Source: Flavobacterium aquiphilum
GTDB taxonomy: Bacteria > Bacteroidota > Bacteroidia > Flavobacteriales > Flavobacteriaceae
NCBI RefSeq assembly: GCF_027111335.1
Contig: NZ_CP114288.1
Span: 3,720,001 to 3,784,000 of the forward strand
Length of the DNA: 64,000 bases
Direction: 5' to 3'
Shown: in pieces, positions 51,867 to 61,994 of the stretch
Numbering within the stretch: position 1 is the first letter of the stretch
Layout of the letters: each line of letters begins with the position of its first letter
Program-made: the position numbers and the translations under genes
The notes under the pieces: generated by a model
The model's input: only the letters and a program-made list of their open reading frames with translations
Told to the model about the DNA's origin: nothing
Databases searched by the model: none

Positions 51867-54655
51867 TAATCAATTGTAAGTTTAATCGTTTGATAGGTCA
51901 TTACTGGCAATTTAAAACTTACCGTTTTTTCTTTACTGTTGTAATTTCCCTTATATATAACTCCTGCAGCATCCGTCAAAATAGCGTCCTTCGATTTTCC
52001 CTCTAATGAAACTGTCAAAACAGATACCCTATCAGTACCAAAAAACATTACTCCATTTTCATTTTTCAATACTGCCGAAGCAACTTCATTCCCTAAGTCA
52101 ATGGTATACTTCCTATTTGAAATAACTTTTCCATTCCCTAGAAAAAGAGTAAAATCATCAGCTTTTTTACTGATTATACCGTAAGTTCCAGTAATAGAAA
52201 ATTGTTTCTCGTTCAATTTTTTATCGGCAACAGCATTCGAAAAAATAAAATCTTCTCTACCCGATTTATTGGTCACATGAATCCCGACAAACTCATCTTT
52301 CCCAAAATAATCTACAAATTGAATATTGCTCATATTATTTAAAGCCGGCTCATAAATAGCCACAAATGGTCTGTCCCAAGCTTCCCCATTTTGTCTCACA
52401 ACCAATGTTGGAATTGGATTATTATTGATCTCATCCGGTAATAACCCATGACTTAAAGCAGTTGATTTTGGTGAAAGAACCGAGAAAACTTCTCTATCCT
52501 CTTGTCCCTGCATCCAGAGGTTCATGTTCACTGTTTTATCTTTTAAAGCCAAATTAAATTTCCCTTTAAAATCCTGACTGGATTCGATGGATTTCTTATC
52601 CCATATATAATCATATGCCATCAAATCACCATCACCAAAAGCTAATTTAGAGGTAGGTTTCAAATCTAAAACAGTTCCTGCTGTTGTTGTTAATTCTAAA
52701 TTCTGTCCCAGATTATGGAAAAAATATTCATTTTTTATATTATTTCCTTTGTTTTGTGTAGAACGGAAGATGTCTATATAATATCCCTCATCACTCCCAT
52801 TTTTTACAATTCCCATTACTCTGCGTTGATTACTATTAGTTTCCGGTTCCAAAAAAGAAACATCTGAAAAAGTAATTCCAGGAGCAATTCCTGTGTTTAA
52901 TCCACTTTTAGGGTAAGCAGCATTTAAATCAAAACCATGATTGCTTTTCATCTCAGGATATTTCGATTTCCCATTTACAATCACAGTATTATGAGCTGGA
53001 AACTGTGTGTAGTATTCGGCATATTCTATCGAAAAGTAACTAGATCCATGCCCCATCTCTGGTGCTAGAGGCAAACCTTTCCCATAGAGTTCCATTGCAA
53101 TTCCATTAGAATGCATGTGATTCCCTAATGAACCAATTTGACTAATCATTAAGGCAGAATCTCCCTCTCCCTGACGTTGCACCAACCAACTATTATGCTC
53201 AACATAAAACAATGGAGTCGTGTAGTCTAATAGTTTTCCTTCAACGACATTTTTGTCAAATGTTAAAGCTTTCTCTGCAAAAAGATCCTGAATATTTTTA
53301 CCTATAAATTTCCCTTCACTTGCATCATTAGCATAAATGGTCTTGTACATTTTTGTAAAATACTCTTCGTCCTCTTTCTTCCCGTATTTTTGTGCATTTT
53401 CAATTATATAGAGAATTGGCTCGACACGTAATTTATTATAATGTCCATCTCCAAACGAGACCATGTATTTGTTCGGATAAAGGTATTGTGCACTTGATTT
53501 TACAGCTTGTTTTAGCACAGGCATTTCTTTTAATAAATCAATATCGAAATTGCGATCATAAAACTCGGCGAATGAAATAAAATCACTCAAAACATTTAAA
53601 GAATAACCAGGACTTTCATTCCAAACTGCCGTTTCTTTATCGTAACCATAATCAATTAATTTATTCATCGACCATTGTCTTGTAGAAGTCTGATTCATTA
53701 TCTGATCCAAATAGTATTGCGCTCCCTTACCATTTTTATAAGCCGAATTATTTTCTAAAACCAATGCTATATGAGAAATATGAGCTGCCTCAAGTAAATT
53801 CCAATTGTTGAAGCTAACTCCATTCTTTATAAGTAAATCTGCCCATTTTTGAAAAGTTTGAGCATACAAATCCATTCTTTCAGGATGTTGCTTTTGAATG
53901 TACCCATAAAGAAAATCATAGCCTTGAGTAATTTCATTCAAAATATGTTCTTGGATAACTTCAAAACCAGCATAACCTACCAAAGTTTGATGATGACCAT
54001 GACTCAAGTCAATTGGTTCATTACGATAATAAATCCCTTCTAAGTAAGTATCCAAAACGGAATAAGCCAAATCGCCATAAACTTGTTCACCAGTGTACCA
54101 ATACATAAATGCCGCATCTCTGACAATACTCATAATATCTCTATTAATAGCCCCAACAATTCCACTGGTCGCAGGTATTGGTGCCCATTCCCAGGAACCA
54201 CTTGATTTATTTTGAAGATACAAACCTCTTGGATCATCCATATATGGCTGAATATCTTCTATTTTAGGATTTTTATAATCCGTTGGTGTTCCTCGTCCTC
54301 CAATAAATTTAACTGTTGGCACTGGCGCTTCCCCATCTGCATGATCATACGTACCACCTTTAATATAAACCTGTGTTGCTTTGGTTTTCCAATACATCTG
54401 AAGTCGGGAAACCAACCAAGTTTTATCTGTTTTATAGTGGGCAATATAGGGTGCTAAATTATTCTTGGTTTTGGCCATAATAGCCGCAGCCCATTCTTCT
54501 TTTCCCACCAATTCTTTTACTTGACTCAAGGACATGTCTTTCCCAAAAACACGTGGATGTTGTGTACCTATATTTTGAGGAACTGGTAAATTTTGGGATT
54601 TCACATTCCCTAAAGTAAGTAACAGAAAAAGAAGTACTAAAATTTTATTTTGCAT
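51866..54655 (-). CDS. Heparinase II/III family polysaccharide lyase
   Basis: 929 residues; signal peptide ending GNVKSQ. An alpha/alpha toroid (about 100-450; SGIVGAINRDIMSIVRDAAF, DLSHGHHQTLVGYAGFEV, NNWNLLEAAHISHIAL) is followed by the Hepar_II_III beta-sandwich (about 480-700; GNHMHSNGIAMELYGKGLPL, AHNTVIVNGKS) and further beta domains. Such lyases cut uronic-acid linkages by beta-elimination, leaving the unsaturated ends that GH88 removes. PL family number not decided (PL12/15/17/21/33 and others share the fold). First gene of the seven-gene operon. Confidence 0.85.
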   Translation of the reverse strand: MQNKILVLLFLLLTLGNVKSQNLPVPQNIGTQHPRVFGKDMSLSQVKELVGKEEWAAAIMAKTKNNLAPYIAHYKTDKTWLVSRLQMYWKTKATQVYIKGGTYDHADGEAPVPTVKFIGGRGTPTDYKNPKIEDIQPYMDDPRGLYLQNKSSGSWEWAPIPATSGIVGAINRDIMSIVRDAAFMYWYTGEQVYGDLAYSVLDTYLEGIYYRNEPIDLSHGHHQTLVGYAGFEVIQEHILNEITQGYDFLYGYIQKQHPERMDLYAQTFQKWADLLIKNGVSFNNWNLLEAAHISHIALVLENNSAYKNGKGAQYYLDQIMNQTSTRQWSMNKLIDYGYDKETAVWNESPGYSLNVLSDFISFAEFYDRNFDIDLLKEMPVLKQAVKSSAQYLYPNKYMVSFGDGHYNKLRVEPILYIIENAQKYGKKEDEEYFTKMYKTIYANDASEGKFIGKNIQDLFAEKALTFDKNVVEGKLLDYTTPLFYVEHNSWLVQRQGEGDSALMISQIGSLGNHMHSNGIAMELYGKGLPLAPEMGHGSSYFSIEYAEYYTQFPAHNTVIVNGKSKYPEMKSNHGFDLNAAYPKSGLNTGIAPGITFSDVSFLEPETNSNQRRVMGIVKNGSDEGYYIDIFRSTQNKGNNIKNEYFFHNLGQNLELTTTAGTVLDLKPTSKLAFGDGDLMAYDYIWDKKSIESSQDFKGKFNLALKDKTVNMNLWMQGQEDREVFSVLSPKSTALSHGLLPDEINNNPIPTLVVRQNGEAWDRPFVAIYEPALNNMSNIQFVDYFGKDEFVGIHVTNKSGREDFIFSNAVADKKLNEKQFSITGTYGIISKKADDFTLFLGNGKVISNRKYTIDLGNEVASAVLKNENGVMFFGTDRVSVLTVSLEGKSKDAILTDAAGVIYKGNYNSKEKTVSFKLPVMTYQTIKLTID

Positions 54656-55151
54656 GATTATTATTTTATGATATAGTAAGGTAACAAAAATTTGATTAGC
54701 AGCTGCCTACCCCACATCGGCAACTACACTAGGTTAATCAAACTAACTAAATTTAACCTAAATTTTTTTTCTGTTAATTCAGCTTTAGAAGTATAACATC
54801 TGTTTCAAAAACTAAAATATCTCTTCAAATTTCAAATTTTACTACCCTCTAAAAATTGTGATATTTTTCAATATCAAACAGTCGAAAATGTTAATTCAAT
54901 ATTAAGAAGAATTGCCATCTTTGAAGATAAATCATAATTCAATTAATATAAATTATGATCCAAAACATACGCAAACACTGAATTTTATTGCTCTTTTCAT
55001 TTAAATTCACTTCCACTCAAATTAATTTAAAATTATCACTAACGCCATAGTCTACTTTTACCAACATTAAGAATTTATTATCTTTTCATAAATTAAAAAA
55101 CCGGCTACAATATTCAAAAGAGCCGGTCTTTAATTTCAATTAATAAATTTG
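54656..55151. other. Intergenic region upstream of the seven-gene operon, 496 bp
   Basis: Holds the terminator of the large lyase (55094-55130) and presumably the operon promoter; no full TAnnTTTG match seen. No gene. Confidence 0.6.
55094..55130 (-). terminator. Terminator of the large T9SS lyase
   Basis: Stem ACCGGCT (55100-55106) / AGCCGGT (55121-55127), 14-nt loop, T-run on the minus strand. Confidence 0.85.
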
Positions 55152-58100
55152 TTATTTGACAATCCTCTTTATTGCAACTTCATTCCCATTCATAATGTAT
55201 AATGAATACACTCCCGAAGGCAAACCTTCCATAGAAATAGTCTGAAAAGTAGTTGTCAATGATTGGGAAAGTAACTTCATTCCTAAAGAACTAAACAATT
55301 CAACTTTTGCACCAGCATGTACTTCGTTTACTTTCAGATTCAAATTACTTATGACAGGATTAGGAAATACCACCACGGCTTCAGTTGATACTTCATCAGT
55401 AACCACTTCTTTTCCTGCTTTTTTAGTTGTGGAACTAACACATGAACCCAACTTGTCTCCATGATTCAAATGGGATTGAACTGCATCAGAACTTACACAA
55501 ATTACTTGATTATTATGGCAGATCGCAACTTTATTGCCTGTATTACCACACTGTACATTGATCGTTTTAATAACAATAGAAGCGACATTCTGACAGCCTT
55601 TTGCATCCGTTACTGTTATGGTATAGGTACCTGCTATAGATACCGTTATTTCCTGTGATGTTTCATTTGAATTCCATTTATAAGTATAGGGAGCTGTACC
55701 ACCTGATGGGGTGGCCATAATCTTAAGCGATGGTGTACCATAACCTATATAAATAGTATTTTTCTCGTCTACAGTCGAATTTAGCGCATAAACATCTGGA
55801 ATCATTACATTTAGCTGATTTGGATTTGTATCATCACAATCACTATTATTAGTAACACCACAAGCAGCAATAACACTTGATCCAAGTCCATCACTATCAT
55901 TGTCTGCAAATAAAATCAGAGTATCATCACAATCAGTATTGTTTGTAGCATAACCTTTTGGAGCAATTGAAGAACACAAGTAAACTTCTGTTTTAGATCC
56001 AAAACCATCATTATCGGCATCTATATAATATTTTATTGGCTCATGAACACTTGCATCTGTATCCTTGCAATCAGTATTATTATTTGCAAATCCTTCCGGA
56101 GCATCATTAACTGGCAACATGGCTATAGCTTCTGAACCAAACCCATCATGATCCTCATCTACATAATACTGTTTATTCACTGTTAGTTTTTGAATAATAG
56201 AAGTTGCCTCACTGTATCTATCATTACCTGCCTGCAAAGCTGTAATTTCAGAAGTACCTGCACCTACAATGTGAATTTTACCGTCTATTATATTTACTAC
56301 GGCAGGATTTGAGCTAATGTAATTTATTGCTAATCCTGAACTTGCAGTAGCGCCAGCATCAAAATCACCATCAGTTACAGTTTTTTCTGCAAGTGCTAGA
56401 AAACTGATGCTTTGTTGCTTTTTATTTACGGTTAAAGTTTGACTTACTGAATTTGCTTCAAGAAATTCATCATTTCCGGCTTGTAAGGCCGAAATCGTGG
56501 AGATACCAGCTCCAACGATATGAACCTGACCATTAATAATAGTCGCAACAGACGGATTTGAACTGAAATAATCTACAGTCAATCCTGAACTAGTAGAAGC
56601 TCCCGCATCAAAATCGGCATCATCAACTATTTTTTCCTGAAGTGCTGCAAAACTAATATTTTGTTGCTTTTTGTTTACAGTTAAGACTTGACTTACCGCT
56701 GTTGCTTCAAGATATTCATTGTTTCCTAATTGTGTTGCCGTGATTGTAGTACTTCCCGCTCCTATTAGATGAACTTTACTATCAATTATGGTCGCCACAG
56801 CTGGATTAGAACTAACATAACTTATCGCTAATTTTGAAGTTGAAATGGCGCCTGCATCAAAATCAGAATCCCCAATTGTTTTTTCAGATATACTATTGAA
56901 TGTAATATTCTGCTCTTTTTTTACCACAGTAAGAGTTCGCTTCACCACATCTGCTGCGTAGTAATTAACATCTCCGGCTTGCGTGGCTGAAATCTCAGAA
57001 GTTCCCGCCCCTACAATATGAATTTTGCCATTTACTATAGTTGCAACATTCTCATTGGAACTTAAAAAAGTTACCGGTAGCCCTGAGGTAGCTACAGCCG
57101 AACCAAAATCAGCTGCACCCACTTTCATAGTATCCAATGCTGCAAAAGTAATTGTTTGATAAGCTGGCGCAGTCAAGGTCTGCAACTCGGCAACGGTTTT
57201 TACGGTTTTAATCCAATCAACCTGATATCCAGTTTCACCTGATGTAATATCAGCAATTTTAAATTGAAAAATTGTTAAAGCAGTTGGATTAGTTAATGGA
57301 CTGCTTGAGCCAAATCCGGTTTTTGAAAGATCAAAGTAATAAATATCATTACCGATTTTTCCAGTCCATTTATTGCTCCCATTTCCGAAAGAACCTAAAT
57401 TAGAATCCAAAGTGATATTAGCAACTACTGGTTTTTTAAACTTAATAGCCACAATAGGATAATTCATAGGATATAAAGTCGTTCCTGCTGTTTTTTTGAT
57501 GTCCCCACGATAAGAACCATTGGTTTGTTTGGCAAGAGTCACTTTTAATTGTCCGCTATCTGCAACAGCAGTAGCACCGGTTGTTACTACATTCCAACCA
57601 TCTGTAGTAGTCAGGAAATTATCATTTATCAAGCCTGTTGCGGGATCGAAAGCAGAAAGCTCACCTACTGTTTTAACCGTTTTAACCCAGTCTACAGTAT
57701 AACTTGTTTCACCAGAGGCAATATCGGCAACTTTGAACTGAAAAGTTGAAAGTGTTGTGGCATCAGTAGATGATAGCATAGTTGGCGTTGCACCAAAACC
57801 TGTTTTAGTTAAATCATAATAATAGATCTCCTCACCAACCTTACCTGTCCACTTATTAGCTCCATTTCCATAACTGCCCAAACTAGTATCGAAAGTAAAA
57901 TTACATGTTGCTGGTTTCTTCATCTTAATAGCAAGAATCGGATAATTACCAGAATGTACTGTAGTAACATTATTTTGCATATCGCCTCGGCCTTTACCAT
58001 TTGATTGAATAACTGTAGTGATTTTCAATTGTCCATCTTCAGCCGTAGCTACTGACCCTGTAGTTACAGCCTTCCAAGTACCTGGTGAAGTAGTAAAATT

Positions 58101-59927
58101 ATCATCAATTAGTCCAACATTGGCAAACTGATAGTCAGTAGCAGAATTCAAATAAAATAGTAATGATCCATAACCAGGATTATCAGCTCCAAAAGGAGCC
58201 CCCTCCGGTCCCATCTTAGCTAACACATTCATTGTTTGAGGCATCGTTAACCCCTTTCTGTAGACATAATGATTATATGCAATTTCAAATACAGCTCTTA
58301 AATCACCTCTACCATTGGAAGAAATAGCAGTTGGGGTATAATCTTGGTAATTTTTCTCGCAGTAATCATAACTGGTTTGATAAGGAACATCTAATCCCAA
58401 ATTGTACTGAGCGGTGTATTCATATCCTCGCATTATGGCATTATTATTAGCTGAATATAAATCAACCCCTTGTTTTAGTGCCATTTCTGCCAATTCAGCA
58501 AGAGAACCTATAGCCAGCATTACATGCGGTTGGTCTCGGTTACTTTCCTGCAATTGACCTGCATCTGTAAGTACATAATTTTTGATACTTCCGTTGCCTT
58601 CTCCGTAATAATAGTAGTTTACCGTTTTATTGAACATGGCAACATCCTCAGTAAAAATAGCAATTCCCATTAAAGCTTTCATACAAATAATGTCCCAGTT
58701 ACCATGAGCACAGGGTTTAAAATTCCCTATTACCGGATAGAATACCGATTTCAGCATATTTTGACACCGCAAAACTTTGGCTGCTGTCCATGCCGGATAA
58801 GTAGAACGCATGATTTCAGCGGCGTTAACCAACATAAATCCATAAAGACCATTTAATTCTGAATCTGTTCCAACAATGGATTTTGTTGTAGCAGAATAAG
58901 CATCCAATATCTGAATAGCTTTTAAAGCGTGTGTCTCATTACCATTAATTTTATACATTAATGCATTGTAATAGGCCGCCATGAAATCGCTTTCTACATT
59001 ATTTTTTACCGTTCCTCCTGCTACGCCGTCAATTGTAAGGGAAGTATCTCTTGTAAGAGCGCTATAAGGTCCTTTCATAGTATAGGTAGCAGAGGCTTTT
59101 CCCGAAGCAACCAAAGCCTGATAGCTCTGATACGGGCGACCTGTCTGTTGAGCCACTAAATCCTTTATTCTGTTAAGATCGGTTGCATTGTGGAGTAATC
59201 CTGGATGCACAAAGGTGCCACTGAACTCAAATTGAGGATTTGTAGTTCCTGATGGATTTAAAAAAGCACGAAGTGCATCGACGGAAGCAAAACTCTTGAC
59301 CCAGTCCACCTGGTAATTGGTTTTATTTGTAACTATTTCTTCATCAGTTAAGACAATATCTGCAATTTTAATTTGAAACGCAGACAAAATAGTTTCCTGA
59401 GTAGTAGAAAGCGTGGTTGTACCAAGCTTACCAGTTGAAAGGTCCCAATAAAAAACATTACCACTGTCAGTAACAATCTTAGTACCATTGTTATTAACGC
59501 CATTATAAGATCCCAAGTTCGTATCAAAGAAATAATTACAACGAGGTGGCTTATTAATCTTAATGGCAATTATAGGATAATTTCCAGCATGAAATGTTAT
59601 CCCTCCATTCTTTTTGAAATCAGCACGGTATTTCCCTCCCGATGGCGCAGGAAAGGTCACATTATATTTTCCATTTATAATTTGTCCTGTTGACCCAGCT
59701 GTTGCGGCAACCCAGTTATAAGTGTTACCTGTAGAAAAATCATCATTTATCAACCCTGTTTGAGCTTCAGCTGTTATACAAGGTAATAGCAATATCATTA
59801 CAACTACTAAGGTAAAATTGAACAAACTATTTATTTTTACGTTAGTTTTTTCAAACCAAGAAACTAAAGCAAGTGATTTTGATAAAGTAAAGTTTTTTTC
59901 AATACATATTTGATTAAAATTTTTCAT
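55152..59927 (-). CDS. Giant multidomain alginate-lyase-superfamily protein with T9SS sorting domain
   Basis: About 1,590 residues from the ATG at 59927 (a GTG at 59954 would add nine; residue numbers here count from that GTG). An unusually long N-region precedes the hydrophobic core ending LLPCITAEAQ (about 65). Order: beta module I (66-235); alginate-lyase-type alpha barrel (245-600) with TFVHPGLLH, AHGNWDIICMKALMGIAIF and LQESNRDQPHVMLAIG; modules II (610-770) and III (775-928), homologous to module I; four Ig-like repeats of about 83 residues (930-1262); Asp-rich calcium-type repeats (YYVDEDHDGFGS, YYIDADNDGFGS); a SprB-like Ig domain (GTAPYTYKWN, about 1415); and a type IX sorting domain (VVVFPNPVISN to the end). 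A surface-exposed lyase, probably the main depolymerase. A terminator follows. Confidence 0.88.
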   Translation of the reverse strand: MKNFNQICIEKNFTLSKSLALVSWFEKTNVKINSLFNFTLVVVMILLLPCITAEAQTGLINDDFSTGNTYNWVAATAGSTGQIINGKYNVTFPAPSGGKYRADFKKNGGITFHAGNYPIIAIKINKPPRCNYFFDTNLGSYNGVNNNGTKIVTDSGNVFYWDLSTGKLGTTTLSTTQETILSAFQIKIADIVLTDEEIVTNKTNYQVDWVKSFASVDALRAFLNPSGTTNPQFEFSGTFVHPGLLHNATDLNRIKDLVAQQTGRPYQSYQALVASGKASATYTMKGPYSALTRDTSLTIDGVAGGTVKNNVESDFMAAYYNALMYKINGNETHALKAIQILDAYSATTKSIVGTDSELNGLYGFMLVNAAEIMRSTYPAWTAAKVLRCQNMLKSVFYPVIGNFKPCAHGNWDIICMKALMGIAIFTEDVAMFNKTVNYYYYGEGNGSIKNYVLTDAGQLQESNRDQPHVMLAIGSLAELAEMALKQGVDLYSANNNAIMRGYEYTAQYNLGLDVPYQTSYDYCEKNYQDYTPTAISSNGRGDLRAVFEIAYNHYVYRKGLTMPQTMNVLAKMGPEGAPFGADNPGYGSLLFYLNSATDYQFANVGLIDDNFTTSPGTWKAVTTGSVATAEDGQLKITTVIQSNGKGRGDMQNNVTTVHSGNYPILAIKMKKPATCNFTFDTSLGSYGNGANKWTGKVGEEIYYYDLTKTGFGATPTMLSSTDATTLSTFQFKVADIASGETSYTVDWVKTVKTVGELSAFDPATGLINDNFLTTTDGWNVVTTGATAVADSGQLKVTLAKQTNGSYRGDIKKTAGTTLYPMNYPIVAIKFKKPVVANITLDSNLGSFGNGSNKWTGKIGNDIYYFDLSKTGFGSSSPLTNPTALTIFQFKIADITSGETGYQVDWIKTVKTVAELQTLTAPAYQTITFAALDTMKVGAADFGSAVATSGLPVTFLSSNENVATIVNGKIHIVGAGTSEISATQAGDVNYYAADVVKRTLTVVKKEQNITFNSISEKTIGDSDFDAGAISTSKLAISYVSSNPAVATIIDSKVHLIGAGSTTITATQLGNNEYLEATAVSQVLTVNKKQQNISFAALQEKIVDDADFDAGASTSSGLTVDYFSSNPSVATIINGQVHIVGAGISTISALQAGNDEFLEANSVSQTLTVNKKQQSISFLALAEKTVTDGDFDAGATASSGLAINYISSNPAVVNIIDGKIHIVGAGTSEITALQAGNDRYSEATSIIQKLTVNKQYYVDEDHDGFGSEAIAMLPVNDAPEGFANNNTDCKDTDASVHEPIKYYIDADNDGFGSKTEVYLCSSIAPKGYATNNTDCDDTLILFADNDSDGLGSSVIAACGVTNNSDCDDTNPNQLNVMIPDVYALNSTVDEKNTIYIGYGTPSLKIMATPSGGTAPYTYKWNSNETSQEITVSIAGTYTITVTDAKGCQNVASIVIKTINVQCGNTGNKVAICHNNQVICVSSDAVQSHLNHGDKLGSCVSSTTKKAGKEVVTDEVSTEAVVVFPNPVISNLNLKVNEVHAGAKVELFSSLGMKLLSQSLTTTFQTISMEGLPSGVYSLYIMNGNEVAIKRIVK
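56190..57170 (-). repeat. Four tandem ~250-bp repeats encoding Ig-like domains
   Basis: Within the giant lyase; each unit carries a version of ...QNISF.AL.EK...DADFDAGA..SSGL...SSNP.VA.I...KIHIVGAG...I.A.Q.GN and ends TLTVNKKQQ or similar. Units 2-4 are closest to each other, suggesting recent duplication. Confidence 0.8.
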
Positions 59928-60145
59928 TGACTTGTTTTTTAGATATAAATTCACTGAATTAAAATATTATGGAGCTTTTCAATTAATTGATTATAAAACC
60001 AACTTAGCGCGAATAAATCAACTACGCTTAGCTCCAACCTGATATGAAATTGCTATAATATCATATCATTTAAGTTATATGTCTTATTTCGTCATAGGCA
60101 GTTAAATTTGATTATTGAATATGTCAATTTTCATATTGTTTAAAT

Positions 60146-60153
60146 CAAAAGTA
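60146..60153 (-). promoter_or_regulatory. Possible -7 element for the giant lyase
   Basis: TACTTTTG on the minus strand, about 220 bp before the start codon; no -33 TTG at the right distance. Confidence 0.35.
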
Positions 60154-60427
60154 CCTACATGAATTTATCTTAAGTATTAATTATCAACCATTATGCATAA
60201 ATTATAGACCATTACTGAATTTATATCTAAAAAATTAAGATAAAATTTTTAAATCCATTTTTTTAACCATTTTTATTTCAATTTACATCATTACCAAACC
60301 AATAATCGCGTAGAAATCCCCTCAAATCACTACATTCCGAGAGGTTTACACCCATTCATCTCCACAGTAAGCCTCATGATATAAATTTAAAACACAATAG
60401 CCTAACAGTCTTCTTTACAATAAAAAC

Positions 60428-60468
60428 ATAGCCAAATTTACGCTTGAGAAAAACGCAAATTTGGCTAT
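60428..60468 (-). terminator. Terminator-like hairpin without an adjacent gene
   Basis: 12-bp stem ATAGCCAAATTT (60428-60439) / AAATTTGGCTAT (60457-60468), extended by CG pairs inside; GTTTTTATT follows on the minus strand. It is a second barrier 100 bp beyond the lyase terminator, or the 3' end of a small RNA. Confidence 0.55.
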
Positions 60469-60566
60469 AAACATTTATAAAAAAACTTCACAAACTAATC
60501 ACAAAGAAAACATGAGTTATTTTATTACTAATGTAGATTTTATTTAAAATTTATATTTTTTTATAT

Positions 60567-60610
60567 AAAAAACCCATTGACGTAATTAACATTAAAATCA
60601 CATCAACGGG
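60567..60610 (-). terminator. Terminator of the smaller lyase gene
   Basis: On the minus strand CCCGTTGATGT pairs with ACGTCAATGGG (11 bp, two G-T pairs), followed by TTTTTT, 25 bp after the stop codon. Confidence 0.75.
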
Positions 60611-60634
60611 CCTCAAAATTAGTTGCAAAAAAAA

Positions 60635-61894
60635 CTACTCCAAACTATATAATAAAGTTCCAAAACCTAAGGAATCAAAACCACCACTATTAGGTCCGTA
60701 ATCTCCACCTCCACCTTCCGTTTCAACAATATTTCGTGCAAGTGATACATATTTTAATGCATCTACAGAAAGCCCTTTACGTATTAAATAATGATTATAG
60801 ATTGCGTTCCAAATAGGACGTATACCTCCCCTAGCATCAGCACTATTTACGACATGATTTACATTGTCACAATTATTATAGGGTTGGAATGGAATCGTCA
60901 GAGTGGTAAAATTATATTTCGCAGCATATTCAGCCCCTTTTAATATCAGGTTATCATTATAGCTATAAAAATCATCTCCTTGATTCCAAGTGCTTTGAGC
61001 GATATCAGATAAAAAACCAACACATAATAAAGTATGTCCTTGATCACGACCACTTTCTTGAATTTGTGCCGTACCATCTTTATGGTCATACCAAACTGCT
61101 TTAATTAACTGACCATTACCAATACCATTTTTTAAATAAGTAACAGCTGTATTATACAAATCTGCATCATCAGTTAATACACCAATTGACATTACATTCA
61201 ATATACTGCATAAATCCCAATTTGCCCAATAATGAGAAATACAGGTATTGTTATGTCTTACCAAGAAATCCTTGCTAATTGGTAAAAAAACAGTCTTCAT
61301 CCATGTTTTAAACTTATCAAAATCAGTAGCTGACCAACCACTATAGGTACGCATAATCTCCGCAGCATTTGCAAATTGATATCCATATATTCCAGCACCT
61401 AAAACTTTATTAGAATCACCCGAAATACTTGTACAAGTATTAGCCCAAGTATTTAAAATTTGAATTGATTTATTAGCATAAGCAACATCACCAGTAATTT
61501 TCCAACGAATTGCTGTTTGATAAGCAGCTGCCGCATCATTAAAAGCAGCACTATAATTATCTGGTTGAGGCTCTTCAACCGAGCTTCCTCCCCTGATCAA
61601 TTTCACAACCGGACTGGGCGAATAGGTTAACTGAGCATGACTATTGGCAATAAGTTTATTCCAACCTGCAATCCATGGTTGAGCCGAAGCATTAACTTTT
61701 AATTTCATTCTGTCGAAATCAGCTTGCGTGTGCAACAAACCCGGGTGTACAAATGTTTTTGCAGGAGTACCAGGATTTGGAGTTGTTCCCGAATCAACAA
61801 CAGCCGGCGTTTGATCAGTTGTTACATCAGCACTACTACAGCTGATTACACTAAGCAGAAAAACAAACTTAAAAGCAGTAAGTAGATATTTCAT
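60635..61894 (-). CDS. Alginate-lyase-superfamily polysaccharide lyase, lipoprotein
   Basis: 419 residues; lipobox VISCSS (Cys19). Single alpha-barrel domain opening KTFVHPGLLHTQADFDRM with YWANWDLCSILNVMSIGVL, IQESGRDQGHTLLCVGF and ARGGIRPIWNAIYNHYLIRK. It is a clear paralogue of the barrel in the giant lyase (NWD...., QES.RDQ.H, G.LR..F.IAYNHY). The His/Tyr/Arg/Asn set for beta-elimination is present. PL38 glucuronan/alginate lyases have this size and look, but the family is not proven. It follows the glycan-binding protein gene, separated by a hairpin. Confidence 0.82.
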   Translation of the reverse strand: MKYLLTAFKFVFLLSVISCSSADVTTDQTPAVVDSGTTPNPGTPAKTFVHPGLLHTQADFDRMKLKVNASAQPWIAGWNKLIANSHAQLTYSPSPVVKLIRGGSSVEEPQPDNYSAAFNDAAAAYQTAIRWKITGDVAYANKSIQILNTWANTCTSISGDSNKVLGAGIYGYQFANAAEIMRTYSGWSATDFDKFKTWMKTVFLPISKDFLVRHNNTCISHYWANWDLCSILNVMSIGVLTDDADLYNTAVTYLKNGIGNGQLIKAVWYDHKDGTAQIQESGRDQGHTLLCVGFLSDIAQSTWNQGDDFYSYNDNLILKGAEYAAKYNFTTLTIPFQPYNNCDNVNHVVNSADARGGIRPIWNAIYNHYLIRKGLSVDALKYVSLARNIVETEGGGGDYGPNSGGFDSLGFGTLLYSLE

Positions 61895-61950
61895 AATATT
61901 TTTATTGATTAAAATTGAATCCTAAATTTCCAAGAATAATTTATTTTTAA

Positions 61951-61985
61951 TTAAACGAAAGGCCTTTAAAAGACCTTTCGTTTAA
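61951..61985 (-). terminator. Hairpin between the glycan-binding protein and lyase genes
   Basis: 12-bp stem TTAAACGAAAGG / CCTTTCGTTTAA. The minus-strand exit is A/T-rich but not a clean T-run, so it may be a partial terminator that sets the binding-protein : lyase ratio. Confidence 0.6.
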
Positions 61986-61994
61986 ACAATCTCT

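Larger units (their letters stand above)
59928..60634. other. Long intergenic region between the two lyase genes, 707 bp
   Basis: Contains a possible -7 element for the giant lyase (60146-60153), a strong hairpin (60428-60468) and the terminator of the smaller lyase (60567-60610). No protein gene. Confidence 0.6.
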
